A stretch of DNA of 64,000 nt from CAZSHG01 sp964459995 (lineage in GTDB: Bacteria > UBP14 > UBA6098): positions 62,001 through 126,000 of the forward strand of contig CAYWOR010000005.1 in NCBI GenBank assembly GCA_964459995.1, in the 5' to 3' direction. Below, one piece after another: positions 24,967 to 34,286 of this stretch. The notes beneath the pieces were generated by a model, which saw only the letters and a list, made by a program, of their open reading frames with translations, was not told where the DNA came from and searched no databases. The stretch's first letter is position 1. The number at the start of each line of letters is the position of its first letter. The position numbers and the translations under genes are program-made.

Positions 24967-27609
24967 ATGCGTTACTCATTGTTATTATTTCTGATTGCAT
25001 TTTCGGTAATTTTCGCAACGGAAATCGCCATAAGCGTCGCTTCGGGAGGACAACTTACACCCTCGGTGGCAAGCGACGGCAATAAATATCTTGTGATTTG
25101 GGAGGATACCCGCGCCGGAACCGGCAATCCCAATATTTTCGGTCGATTTGTCGCGGGCGATGGCTCGCTTCCAGGATTTGAAACCCCTATTCAGAGCATT
25201 GCCGGATACCAGCGCATACCGGCGGTCAGCTTCGCGGAAAATCTCTTTATAGGCACATGGATGGATCAAGTCTCCGGATATGCTGTGCACGGCAAGACTA
25301 TCGATACGACCGGAGTTCCATCGATTATGGCTTTCAATATCGCCGCCGCCGGAGGGCTGATTCAGAATATCAGCATGACCCGCAATGGCGGCGCTGTCCT
25401 TACCGCATGGGAGGAGCGCGTTTCGGGACTCAGCAGAACTCGAGCCTCCGTGGTTCGGGAGGCGGAAACCTCGACGACGCCAATAGATATCTCAACTTCG
25501 ATAGCACACCAGAAAACTCCTAATTCCGCGCCCTATTCAGGGGGATGGGTGGTTGTCTTCGAAGACTCCACAGCTTCCGGCAAGGGGATTTATGGCGTAA
25601 AGGTTACAACTGCTGGCGCATTAGACGGCTCGCCATTTCTTATCGCCGTAGGAAATAATGCGTCAAATCCTGCGATAGCCTCTCGCGGCGACGGTTTCCT
25701 CGTCGTTTACGGACGCGACAACGGCGCTTTCGGACGCGATATTTTCGGAATCCTACTTAGCTCGACCGGCTCGCCATCAGGCGGTCATTTCCCAATTTGC
25801 ACCCAAATGGGCGATCAAACACGACCCGATATAGCTTTCGACGGCGTGGGCTATCTTGTTGTGTGGCAGGATACACGCGATGTTTACGGCGATATTTTCG
25901 GCCAAAGAGTTACAATAACAGGAACTCTCGCCGGCGACGAATTCGCAATCTGCGATTCCGCCGGAACACAGCAGAAACCAAAGGTCGCATCGAACGGCAC
26001 GAATCTTCTGGTCGTTTGGGAAGACAACCGTTCAGCCACCACCGATGTCTATGGCGCAATCGTCCCGCAAATGCCCGCATCGAACTGGCCGGAGGTTACA
26101 ATCATCGAGCCGTTGCCACTGAGAATAACCGCGTGTAGCCGCAATCCCATCAAACTTTTAGTAACCGACGCCGACGGCATCGACCCCTACACGGCGCTTG
26201 TAACCCTTCGCGCGGACACTTTCAACTATTATTCTCCAGCTCTCATGATGGTCGGAGATACGCTACGCCTTGTCCCGCCAACCGATTTTCCCAACGGCGA
26301 TTCAATCCGCGTATGCCTTCGCGACATCGCCGACAGCCTCGGCAACCATATTCCTGATCCTGTTTGCTGGGTCTTTTTTGCCGATCTCGATCCGCCGGTG
26401 CCAAGCAACGAACGCCCAAGAAGCGGTCAAATTATTGATTCCTTCCCAGAATACATTTCAATTAATCTCGTCGATTCGATGAGCGGAGTGTGCGCGGGGC
26501 TAATCAGCTTTGTCCTCGATGCCGACACCTTCGTGGCCGGTTCCGATGAAATTACCTTCGACGGAAGCACCGCGCGGCTATATCCACCAGCGCCTGCGGA
26601 TCCTCTTGGAACTCATACGGTTAAAATTTTCGTGGGTGATCTTCCGGATTATTGCGAACCGAATATGCTCGAATATTCATGGGATTTCTTTGTTAATACG
26701 GGAAGTGGCCCGAACGTATCGGCAATCCAGCCGAAAAACGGCGATGTTACCTCGAACCCTCTTCAGCAAGTGAAAATCAAGATAAAAGACTCCGACGGGG
26801 TCGATCACACCTCGATACAGCTTTCGCACGCCGGAACGGTTTATAATTGGTCGGATGGCGTTATGAGTTTCACCGACACAATTCTAACCTTCACCCCGCC
26901 GTCCCCCTCTGCCCACGCCGCAAATGTCAATATTGTGCTCATCCGCGCGCTCGACATGATTGGAAACAACATAGAAAGCCCATTAAGCTATTCTTTCTCG
27001 GTAGATACACAACCCCCTATCTTTCTCGGCACATGGCCGGGGAATATGGACACTCTTCGACTCGGCACCGACGACATCAAGGTGCACGCCCAGGATTCAC
27101 CAGCCGGAATTATCGGAAACAGCGACCACGCGAGATTTTTCTTCTACAACCTTTCGGATATCCTGCTCGAAACTTCGTCCGCGGGTGTAACTCAGCGTGG
27201 CGATACGATTGTCCTTCAAAGCGGCGCTTTCGGCGGCTCTCTCGCGGACAATAGCCCTGTTGTGATATGCGCGAGACTTTATGACAACGTCGATATCGGC
27301 ACAGCAAACAGCGATTCGACTTGCTGGCGCGTTCAGATTCTGCATGTCGGAATCGATGAAGTTGTCAAACCGGAGAATTTGGACCTTTCGGCCTATCCGA
27401 ATCCTTTCAATTCCGCGGTGCGAATTTATGGCGCGGACGCCGAGAAGATCGAGATATTCGACATTTCGGGACGAAGGGTATGGACAAGCACAGCGAACGC
27501 CCTCTCAGAAGGCCACCTATGGCAACCCGAAGCGGATTTACCCGCAGGTTTATATCTTGTTAAAACTACTGATAATAAGAAGACGATAAATATTCTATTT
27601 GTCAAGTAA
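24967..27609 (+). CDS. Large secreted beta-propeller/Ig-like protein with sorting-like C-terminus
   Basis: An 880-residue exported protein. After a signal peptide (about 1-17) come about seven repeats of the form 'P-va-dg-ylvvWeD-R ... di-g' (for example NKYLVIWEDTRAG, GYLVVWQDTRDVYGDIFGQ, NLLVVWEDNRSATTDVYG), residues about 20-380, which look like a propeller. Three or more Ig-like segments follow (about 380-800). The end is the shared module: LSAYPNPFNSAVRIY, IEIFDISGRRVW, W-P, GLYLVKT, ILFVK. Function unknown; probably cell surface or secreted. Confidence 0.78.
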   Translation: MRYSLLLFLIAFSVIFATEIAISVASGGQLTPSVASDGNKYLVIWEDTRAGTGNPNIFGRFVAGDGSLPGFETPIQSIAGYQRIPAVSFAENLFIGTWMDQVSGYAVHGKTIDTTGVPSIMAFNIAAAGGLIQNISMTRNGGAVLTAWEERVSGLSRTRASVVREAETSTTPIDISTSIAHQKTPNSAPYSGGWVVVFEDSTASGKGIYGVKVTTAGALDGSPFLIAVGNNASNPAIASRGDGFLVVYGRDNGAFGRDIFGILLSSTGSPSGGHFPICTQMGDQTRPDIAFDGVGYLVVWQDTRDVYGDIFGQRVTITGTLAGDEFAICDSAGTQQKPKVASNGTNLLVVWEDNRSATTDVYGAIVPQMPASNWPEVTIIEPLPLRITACSRNPIKLLVTDADGIDPYTALVTLRADTFNYYSPALMMVGDTLRLVPPTDFPNGDSIRVCLRDIADSLGNHIPDPVCWVFFADLDPPVPSNERPRSGQIIDSFPEYISINLVDSMSGVCAGLISFVLDADTFVAGSDEITFDGSTARLYPPAPADPLGTHTVKIFVGDLPDYCEPNMLEYSWDFFVNTGSGPNVSAIQPKNGDVTSNPLQQVKIKIKDSDGVDHTSIQLSHAGTVYNWSDGVMSFTDTILTFTPPSPSAHAANVNIVLIRALDMIGNNIESPLSYSFSVDTQPPIFLGTWPGNMDTLRLGTDDIKVHAQDSPAGIIGNSDHARFFFYNLSDILLETSSAGVTQRGDTIVLQSGAFGGSLADNSPVVICARLYDNVDIGTANSDSTCWRVQILHVGIDEVVKPENLDLSAYPNPFNSAVRIYGADAEKIEIFDISGRRVWTSTANALSEGHLWQPEADLPAGLYLVKTTDNKKTINILFVK

Positions 27610-27619
27610 TGAGGTTCGA

Positions 27620-28972
27620 ATGAAAGCCCGATATTACGCAATTTTCCTCATAATTCTATCGCTCGCCGTATGGTTTATTTCCTGTGGCGACAACGGCACC
27701 GAACCGGACGATAACGATAATGACACCACGCAAATCAGCCTTGTTGTGGATTTCTGGACACCCGAGGACGGCGCAGTAGAGGTTTCTCTCGGCGCGACTT
27801 TGTATGTTAGAATCTGCGACACTGCCGATGTGCCGGTCGGGGTCAATCCGGAGAGTGTCTTCTTCTACCTAAATGACAGTTCGGTTACATTCGCGACGAT
27901 AAACAATTCCTGTGGCGCGATCGATCTTCGGCACACACATATCATCCCCTTCGATTTCAATCGGCTGATAAAAGCCTCTATCGAGGTTCAGGACAACGAG
28001 GGCAGATGGCTTCGCGATTCGATTACCTTTAGAACAAAACTTCCCTGGGACACAACTGAATACTCGATAGATACGCTTTCTGCGCTGAATGGTTTCGCCG
28101 TAAGATCGAGGCCGAGCGGCTCATATACGGATCAGGCTACATACTTTTCAAATCCGCTAAGCGGAACCTCGTTCGTTATGCCCGGAGGCGCGCCCTACAG
28201 CGTCTCCTTCACCCCCGGCAGATCCTTTGTAATAAACGATCTCGATGCAAATATCTGGGCATATAACCCCGAACGCGGGATTCAGACACAGTTGACTTTC
28301 CATTCTTCGCAGGAAAAATACCCGGCGCTTTCGCCAAACGGCCACACATTAGCCTTCAGCAGAGAAGGAAACATTGTCCTGCACAGCCTCGCAGATGCTT
28401 CCGAGATAATCCTCGCAAGCACCGCTCAGGGCGGAAGGGATTTCGCTTTTTCGATGGACAGCCTCTATTTAGCCTATCGAAGCGGCTCCGGCTCGATGAA
28501 TCCCAAAATTTTCATCTGGGACCTCGAAACACGAACCGACATCGCCCACCCCCTTCTTTACAACGAGGTGGATTGCTTCGATTGGTCGCCGACAAGTTCG
28601 AGCATCGCGGTGGTCTCCAACGAAAACCTCTACTATTGGCGAGTAGGGAGCGGTTTTCCGAGCCTATTGTTCGCCTCGACTAACATCAAGCATGTCCAAT
28701 TCGCCTCGGATTATATCTATTTCGTGGATGGCACTCCCAGCGGGGACATACTCAAAAGAGTGCTACCAACCGGTGGTTCCGCGGAAACGGTTTTCGATTT
28801 AGTCTCGGAAAATTCGACAATCGACGCTTTCGGGATAAACAACAGCAATGAAATAGTTTACGCCAAAAACCGAGGCGGCACATACACGATTGAATATTTC
28901 AAAATCGGCCTTGGGACAACTCATACTGTTTCGACTACGCTCGGACAGGTGCGCCAAATCGCCTGGTATTGA
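27620..28972 (+). CDS. Beta-propeller lipoprotein
   Basis: A 450-residue lipoprotein: signal LAVWFISCGDNG (lipobox Cys about 19), an Asp-rich linker, an Ig-like domain (about 40-150) and a TolB-like propeller with blades such as PALSPNGHTLAFSREGN and FDWSPTSSSIAVVSNEN. It lacks the C-terminal sorting-like module, as expected for a lipid-anchored protein. ATG 27620 has GAGG upstream; an in-frame start at 27599 overlaps the previous gene and would spoil the signal peptide. It lies 10 bases after the 24967 gene. Confidence 0.78.
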   Translation: MKARYYAIFLIILSLAVWFISCGDNGTEPDDNDNDTTQISLVVDFWTPEDGAVEVSLGATLYVRICDTADVPVGVNPESVFFYLNDSSVTFATINNSCGAIDLRHTHIIPFDFNRLIKASIEVQDNEGRWLRDSITFRTKLPWDTTEYSIDTLSALNGFAVRSRPSGSYTDQATYFSNPLSGTSFVMPGGAPYSVSFTPGRSFVINDLDANIWAYNPERGIQTQLTFHSSQEKYPALSPNGHTLAFSREGNIVLHSLADASEIILASTAQGGRDFAFSMDSLYLAYRSGSGSMNPKIFIWDLETRTDIAHPLLYNEVDCFDWSPTSSSIAVVSNENLYYWRVGSGFPSLLFASTNIKHVQFASDYIYFVDGTPSGDILKRVLPTGGSAETVFDLVSENSTIDAFGINNSNEIVYAKNRGGTYTIEYFKIGLGTTHTVSTTLGQVRQIAWY

Positions 28973-28973
28973 T

Positions 28974-29729
28974 ATGAGCCACATCCCACTAATCGGCATC
29001 ACTGCAAGCTGGGCGCCTTTTGTGGAAAAACGCCCCGTCTTTCCCGACGCAAGTTTCGACTATCTCAAAAACGAGTATAGCGATTCCATCGCGCGCGCCG
29101 GCGGTTTGCCGGTCATAATCCCAAATTTCGAGAAAGAACATTGGTCCTTTATCGACCCACTCATCCGTCGTTTGGACGGCCTTCTTCTTTCAGGAGGAAG
29201 CGATTTTTCGCCCGACATGTTCGGTCAAGAGGAGATTCCCGAAGCAAAATGTGTCTTTCGGCGAAGACGCGATGAGTTCGAGCTCGAACTTCTGCAAAGA
29301 TGGGATGCGATTCGGCCAAAATCCCCAATTATGGCCATCTGCAGGGGACATCAGCTCGTGAATATTCGCTATGGTGGCACACTTGTTCAGGATTTTGATG
29401 CATGCGGTGTGAGGACAATCGAGGTAGGCCATCGCACACCCGAGTTGCAACGAACCTACCATGATGTCGAGATTTGCACTAATAGCATACTTGCGGGAAT
29501 AGTGGGCACCGGCAAATTGTATGTGAATTCGAGCCACCATCAGGCGGTAGATAAGCTTGCGGATGGATTCCGTGTAACCGCCCGCGCCGAGGACGGCGTT
29601 ATCGAGGCTATCGAGGAGACAAACCCGCGCCGATGGCTTATCTCAGTCCAGTGGCATCCCGAAGCCCTCACCGACAGCGCGAGCGAAGCGCTTTTCGAAG
29701 AATTTATAAAAGCCTGTAAGTGTGTCTAA
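28974..29729 (+). CDS. Class I glutamine amidotransferase-like hydrolase (peptidase C26, PuuD-like)
   Basis: A 251-residue protein of the gamma-glutamyl-GABA hydrolase family. The nucleophile elbow MAICRGHQLVN carries the catalytic Cys, and VQWHPEA the His-Glu pair; SSHHQAVD is the family's substrate-side motif. It would hydrolyse a gamma-glutamyl amide; the exact substrate is open. ATG 28974 comes one base after the preceding stop. Its TAA overlaps the stop codon of folC on the other strand. Confidence 0.87.
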   Translation: MSHIPLIGITASWAPFVEKRPVFPDASFDYLKNEYSDSIARAGGLPVIIPNFEKEHWSFIDPLIRRLDGLLLSGGSDFSPDMFGQEEIPEAKCVFRRRRDEFELELLQRWDAIRPKSPIMAICRGHQLVNIRYGGTLVQDFDACGVRTIEVGHRTPELQRTYHDVEICTNSILAGIVGTGKLYVNSSHHQAVDKLADGFRVTARAEDGVIEAIEETNPRRWLISVQWHPEALTDSASEALFEEFIKACKCV

Positions 29730-31066
29730 ACGGCGGTGTCCGGGTCGAAATTCATTTGTTTCAAAGCCTCCCCGACGAGATAAAGGCTTCCGGTTATCAA
29801 AATTAAATCTGTCGGCAAAGCCTCTTCCTTAGCAATTTCGAGAGCCGAGGCGAGTGTTTCGCATCGTGTTGCCTCGGTTCCTTCTCCGAGGAACTTCGCG
29901 ATTTCCTCCGGTCTTGCGGCGCGCGGCCAATCGAAACGCGTAAGTATCAGTTTATGCGTTTCCGGCGCGATTTGACTTATCATTCCTTCTAAATCTTTGT
30001 CCCGGTTCGCCGCAAATATAGTAATTAAACGTTTTCCCGGCCATATTCCCCGAATCGATTCCAGAAGAGATTCGACCGCCATCGGGCTATGTGCGCCGTC
30101 AATGAGAATTTCCGGCTCTCCGCGGAAAAGATGCATTCTTCCCGGCCATCGCACTTTGCTTAAACCCTCTCGTATGGCTGTTTCTTTAACTTCGATACCA
30201 CATTCACGCAGAGAACAGATCGTTGCAACCGCAATAGCTGTGTTGACAGTTTGATATTTGCCAAGTAGCGGTATTCTTAATTGTCTGTAAATTTTTTCGT
30301 CAATCTCTAAATCGAACTCGGTGCCCTCCGAATCTTGTTTTAACGAGGAAATCAAAACACTTTTACTCAGCTCATATTTGATTGGTGCGCCGGCTTCAGA
30401 GGCATAATCTGCCAAAACTTCTCTTGCCGCGAAGAGTTGCGGACCAAGAATTACCGGAACACCGTTTCGGAAAATTTGAGCTTTGTCTGCCGCAATTTCT
30501 TGCACTGTGTTACCGAGTATTTCAGTGTGATCGAGCCCGATCGGTGTGATTACAGTCGCTGAAGGGTGCAAGACATTTGTTGCGTCGAGTTTGCCTCCAA
30601 GTCCGGCCTCTATCACAGCTATTTCAACCCCGTTTTCGGCGAAAATCTCGAAAGCCGCGGCTGTCAAGATTTCAAAAACCGTCCGATACCCCTTTGGCAC
30701 CCCAATTTCACGTGCATACTCGATTAGCTCAGACACTTTTCGGGCGAATATTTCGCGAGATATTAGTTTACCGTCAATGCGTATTCTTTCGCGTATATCG
30801 ACTAAATGCGGCGATGTATAAAGTCCTGTTTTTAAGCCTCCCGCACGTAATATGCTTTCACATACCGCCGATGTCGAACCTTTGCCTTTAGAACCTGCGA
30901 TATGTATCGTCCTGTAGCGGAATTGCGGGTTGCCTCTATTCGCTAACACCGCACGATATTTCTCGAGATGCGATTCATTTGTTTGATAAGGTCCCGGATT
31001 CACCACTCGCTCATAATCGATTAACGAGTATAATTCTTCGACTGTTTTCTGAAAATCGACGCTCAT
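29726..31066 (-). CDS. folC: Folylpolyglutamate/dihydrofolate synthase
   Basis: A 446-residue Mur-ligase-like enzyme that adds glutamate to dihydropteroate or folate. P-loop HIAGSKGKGSTSAVCESIL, GLGGKLDATNVL, and GLDHTEILGNTVQEIAADKAQIF are typical; LIDGAHSPMAVESL marks the C-terminal domain. No Shine-Dalgarno is visible; TATAAG lies 8 bases before the ATG, again hinting at a near-leaderless start, although no good -35 box is seen. It is 60 bases after the ZnuA-like gene, so it may also be read through. Confidence 0.95.
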   Translation of the reverse strand: MSVDFQKTVEELYSLIDYERVVNPGPYQTNESHLEKYRAVLANRGNPQFRYRTIHIAGSKGKGSTSAVCESILRAGGLKTGLYTSPHLVDIRERIRIDGKLISREIFARKVSELIEYAREIGVPKGYRTVFEILTAAAFEIFAENGVEIAVIEAGLGGKLDATNVLHPSATVITPIGLDHTEILGNTVQEIAADKAQIFRNGVPVILGPQLFAAREVLADYASEAGAPIKYELSKSVLISSLKQDSEGTEFDLEIDEKIYRQLRIPLLGKYQTVNTAIAVATICSLRECGIEVKETAIREGLSKVRWPGRMHLFRGEPEILIDGAHSPMAVESLLESIRGIWPGKRLITIFAANRDKDLEGMISQIAPETHKLILTRFDWPRAARPEEIAKFLGEGTEATRCETLASALEIAKEEALPTDLILITGSLYLVGEALKQMNFDPDTAV

Positions 31067-31076
31067 TCTAACTGCT

Positions 31077-31099
31077 TATAATATTGTGATATAATATTG
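31077..31099 (-). repeat. AT-rich direct repeat upstream of folC
   Basis: Plus-strand TATAATATTG occurs twice (31077-31086 and 31090-31099), separated by TGA. It covers the region where a folC promoter would sit; on the minus strand each copy contains TATTAT. It may be a tandem -10 region or a regulator site. Confidence 0.4.
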
Positions 31100-31126
31100 C
31101 CATTTATTCAATATATTATTATACTT

Positions 31127-32047
31127 CTATTTCTTCACTTCAATCTTCGAAATGGCTTTAATATTGCGTTTCATCAAATCGATATACCCCTCGTTTTCAT
31201 TTCCGAAGGGATCTATTACGATAATCGGGATTTCAAGCTGATCGGCGATTTTTCGAGCAGACTCCGTATTCGCAAAGGTCTCTACAAGAACCGCGACCGG
31301 CTTTTTTTCTTTGGCGAATTCGAAAATCTCGGTCAAATCCTCATCAGAAGCCACATAACCGGGAAATGGCTCGATTATATCGATAACATGGATGCCATAT
31401 TGACGGCAAAAATACAAAAACGAACCATTGTGAAGGATTACCGCTGAACCTTTTAGATAGGCTATTTTAGCGCGAGTATCCTCAGAAAATGTCTTTACTT
31501 CCTCTTGCATTTTCGAAAAATTCGCCCTGTATGCCAGCTCTTTTTTGGGATCCGCCGCGATAATAGCTTTGAGCATCGCAGGCAAGATCAAATCCGCCGT
31601 AATCGCCGGATCGAGCCAGACAAAGGCATTCCCGTGTTTCGGAACTTTGTCCGCATCGAGAAATTTCTTCCAAAGACGCTCCGGCAGAAGCGGAAGAACA
31701 GGCACTCCGACTGATACCGGCACGATTCGCGGCCCATCCTCCGCACGAAGCGCAGGCACAGCCGCCCATTCATCCAATCCAAGCCCCACTTGGAACAGTA
31801 TCCCACTATGTGAGAGTCTCGCGGAGTCCTCCGGAACAGGAACATATGTGCGTGGATCGATTTCCGGAAGGAGAAAAGTTCTCACCTCTGCCCGATTCCC
31901 AGCGATTGCCTCTGCCAAAGAACGCAGAGGTTGGATCGTTACAAAAATTGTATATTGCGGTTCATCCGCGGTCGTCTCCTGTTTTTTCCCGCCACAACCG
32001 GCAAAAAGAAGAAACACCATAAATATAGGCATCATATGTCTTATCAT
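31127..32047 (-). CDS. ZnuA/TroA-like substrate-binding lipoprotein with altered metal site
   Basis: A 306-residue cluster A-I solute-binding protein; lipobox LLFAGCGG (Cys about 18). The layout matches zinc/manganese-binding ZnuA/TroA proteins: EIDPRTYVPVPED, VGLGLDEW, FVWLDP, HNGSFLYFCRQYGI and IVIDPFGNENEGYIDLM. The family's first two ligand histidines (DPHxY and PHxWLDP) are Arg and Phe here, while the third His and the final Asp remain. No His-rich loop, permease or ATPase gene is nearby. It overlaps the upstream aminotransferase by 4 bases. Confidence 0.82.
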   Translation of the reverse strand: MIRHMMPIFMVFLLFAGCGGKKQETTADEPQYTIFVTIQPLRSLAEAIAGNRAEVRTFLLPEIDPRTYVPVPEDSARLSHSGILFQVGLGLDEWAAVPALRAEDGPRIVPVSVGVPVLPLLPERLWKKFLDADKVPKHGNAFVWLDPAITADLILPAMLKAIIAADPKKELAYRANFSKMQEEVKTFSEDTRAKIAYLKGSAVILHNGSFLYFCRQYGIHVIDIIEPFPGYVASDEDLTEIFEFAKEKKPVAVLVETFANTESARKIADQLEIPIIVIDPFGNENEGYIDLMKRNIKAISKIEVKK

Positions 32048-33201
32048 ATTGATACTCCATCGATTATATTGCGTAATATAATGAACATATTATCAATCTG
32101 TTCTTTCGTATTATAAATATGAAAGGCAAAGCGCAAACCTCCTTCTCTAACGGAAACAACTACTCCTCTCGTGCGAAGCTCATCGGCGACAAGGCGCGCG
32201 GATTGAATTTCTATTGTAACGATATGGCTTTTTGCGGTCGATAAACGGTCGCTTCGTATCGTAATCCCCATCCCCAACGCTTTCTCGGAAAAATAATCCG
32301 AAAGTTCGAGGTTATGATCCTCGATTTTTCTCGCGCCGATGCCCTTCAACATTGCAACAGAGGCATCCATCCCCCAAAGTGCGCCGTAGGGCAATGTCCC
32401 GACCTCGAAACGGCGCGCGTCCGGAGCTGGCGGAAGATTGTGCTTTAACAAATCGAGAAAATCCTCCGGCGAGATGAAATGCGATAACCATGCGTCGAAA
32501 GCGGGCGACATAAATTCGAGTTTTTCGCGCCGCACAAAAAGAAAACCGGTGCCATAGGGCGAAAGAAGATGCTTCTGTCCGCCAGCCGCAAAAAAGTCGC
32601 AACAAGCGCAGAGATCGTCCTGAAGAGCTCCAGCGGATTGTATGCCATCAACAAATAACAAAATTTCCCTTTCACGGCAAATCGCATATATCGCCTTCAA
32701 ATCCGCGCGGTAGCCATCTGAGAACTGGACACTGCTTATGGCGATTAGTTTTGTTTTCGGCGTAATCGATGACAAGACAAGCTCCGGAGTCAGGCGCGAA
32801 TCCGCCATAGGAATCCATTTGACGACCGCGCCCCTTCTCTGTTGATTCAGCCATGGATAGGAATTCGCCGGAAACTCGCGATCACCGATAAGGATTTCGT
32901 CGCCACATTTCCATTCGATGCCAGTGGCAACAGTGTTGATCCCGTCGCTCGTGTTGGTCATCAGGGCGATTTCGTCGGTGTTTGTTGCGAATAAATCGGC
33001 AATATTCCCGCGCAATCGTGCAAGCATTCGGAATGTTTCTGGATCGTGAAACAATTCACTCTTACGGTAAAGATTAATGAAACGCTCTTGTGCCTCAAGA
33101 CAACATTCCGGGCTGATTCCTGTGCTCGCCGAAGCGAAATATAGGAACCTTTCAGTGTTGGGGAAATTGGCGATAAGCTCTTCACGAGTGAATATTTCCA
33201 T
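32044..33201 (-). CDS. Class V aminotransferase (cysteine desulfurase-like fold)
   Basis: A 385-residue PLP enzyme. NTSDGINTVATG contacts the phosphate, LFVDGIQSAGAL carries the PLP Asp and Gln, and GGQKHLLSPYGTGFLFV contains the Schiff-base lysine. No NifS-type catalytic cysteine loop is evident. Isopenicillin-epimerase-like or cysteine-lyase-like chemistry is possible; the substrate is unknown. It starts 6 bases after the propeller lipoprotein and overlaps the ZnuA-like gene. Confidence 0.85.
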   Translation of the reverse strand: MEIFTREELIANFPNTERFLYFASASTGISPECCLEAQERFINLYRKSELFHDPETFRMLARLRGNIADLFATNTDEIALMTNTSDGINTVATGIEWKCGDEILIGDREFPANSYPWLNQQRRGAVVKWIPMADSRLTPELVLSSITPKTKLIAISSVQFSDGYRADLKAIYAICREREILLFVDGIQSAGALQDDLCACCDFFAAGGQKHLLSPYGTGFLFVRREKLEFMSPAFDAWLSHFISPEDFLDLLKHNLPPAPDARRFEVGTLPYGALWGMDASVAMLKGIGARKIEDHNLELSDYFSEKALGMGITIRSDRLSTAKSHIVTIEIQSARLVADELRTRGVVVSVREGGLRFAFHIYNTKEQIDNMFIILRNIIDGVSI

Positions 33202-33207
33202 TTCATA

Positions 33208-34239
33208 CTACCTGCAGATAACCCGAATATCGTCATTCGGAGAATTTGTTATTCGATATGGCTCGAAGCCGCCGTCAGCGGGAGCTCCGAAAATTTCGCG
33301 GTCGCCATCGACCTGCCCGACCCAAAAAACCCAGCTTCCATCCGGCGACCAACATGGTGAAAGATCTTCCTTCGGATCGTCGGTGAGAAACCATGTCGAA
33401 GAGCCGTCTATGCGCGTAACCGCAATATCCCAGCGCCCGGAACGATAAACTCTGTGAGCAACCAACCCGCCGCAGGGCGATAACGCTGGACCTTCATCAC
33501 TCCAAATTGTCTGAGTGATATTCTCCGCAGATCCGCCATCGATAGGCACTCGAAAGATATCACGCACACCGTTAACAGTCATCACACAGATTATCGAATT
33601 TCCATCCGGCGTCCAAATTGGGTTATAAGCGTAATTCAGAGGATCCGTGAGCATTATCGCCGTGTCGGGTGTGTCTATATTTTTCATCATAATCGCATAT
33701 TGTCCGTAAGACATTTCCCTCACAAATGCAATTTTCGTCCCATCCGGAGACCAAGCCGGCGAATCGTCCGAACCGCGCCATACGGTCACCCGAGAAAGAT
33801 TCGAGCCGTCAATTCCCATAATCGCAAGTTCGCGGTCGTATATATCGAAATACCACCGCTTTGTGACGAAACAAACCCTGTCCCCAAGTGGCGAAATCGC
33901 GTGTTCACCGTCGTATTGCGACTCGAAAGTTATCTGCACTGGCGCGCCGCACGGATTCGAGACACGGAAAATATTCCAATCGCTCCCAATCTGAACGGTA
34001 ACAAAACACTCCCCGGAGGGAGAAATATCGAACCCCCATCGACCGCAACCAAGCGTAAAATCAGTAAATCGCCGCGGTTTGCCTTTGGGAAAATCCATCA
34101 TCCAGATATTTGGTGGGCCTTCGCGAAAGGAAATCCAATATAGCGTGCATTCAGGGGCCTCCACGGGATATTCCGGCTCGGTGCCGCAACCCATAAGCAA
34201 CAGAAGCGAGACTGCAATTATTCCCAAACCAACTCTCAT
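33208..34239 (-). CDS. TolB-like beta-propeller lipoprotein
   Basis: A 343-residue lipoprotein: VSLLLLMGCGTEP (lipobox Cys about 18), then six PD40 blades (FDISPSGECFVTVQ, PAWSPDGTKIAFVRE, PIWTPDGNSIICVM, PALSPCGGLVAHRV, PCWSPDGSWVFWVG). No sorting-like C-terminus. ATG 34239 has no Shine-Dalgarno, and a promoter -10 box ends 7 bases upstream, so it is probably translated from a leaderless mRNA. An in-frame TTG at 34275 is actually part of the -35 box and is rejected. First gene of an operon with the aminotransferase and ZnuA-like genes. Confidence 0.82.
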   Translation of the reverse strand: MRVGLGIIAVSLLLLMGCGTEPEYPVEAPECTLYWISFREGPPNIWMMDFPKGKPRRFTDFTLGCGRWGFDISPSGECFVTVQIGSDWNIFRVSNPCGAPVQITFESQYDGEHAISPLGDRVCFVTKRWYFDIYDRELAIMGIDGSNLSRVTVWRGSDDSPAWSPDGTKIAFVREMSYGQYAIMMKNIDTPDTAIMLTDPLNYAYNPIWTPDGNSIICVMTVNGVRDIFRVPIDGGSAENITQTIWSDEGPALSPCGGLVAHRVYRSGRWDIAVTRIDGSSTWFLTDDPKEDLSPCWSPDGSWVFWVGQVDGDREIFGAPADGGFEPYRITNSPNDDIRVICR

Positions 34240-34246
34240 GGGGTTG

Positions 34247-34275
34247 AAAATACTTGCGAAAGTGATTTCTGTCAA
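34247..34275 (-). promoter_or_regulatory. Leaderless promoter of the 34239 operon
   Basis: On the minus strand TTGACA (34275-34270), 17 bases, TATTTT (34252-34247), then CAACCCC and the ATG. The transcription start should fall at or within a base or two of the A of ATG. Confidence 0.75.
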
Positions 34276-34286
34276 GCGTTAGAGGT

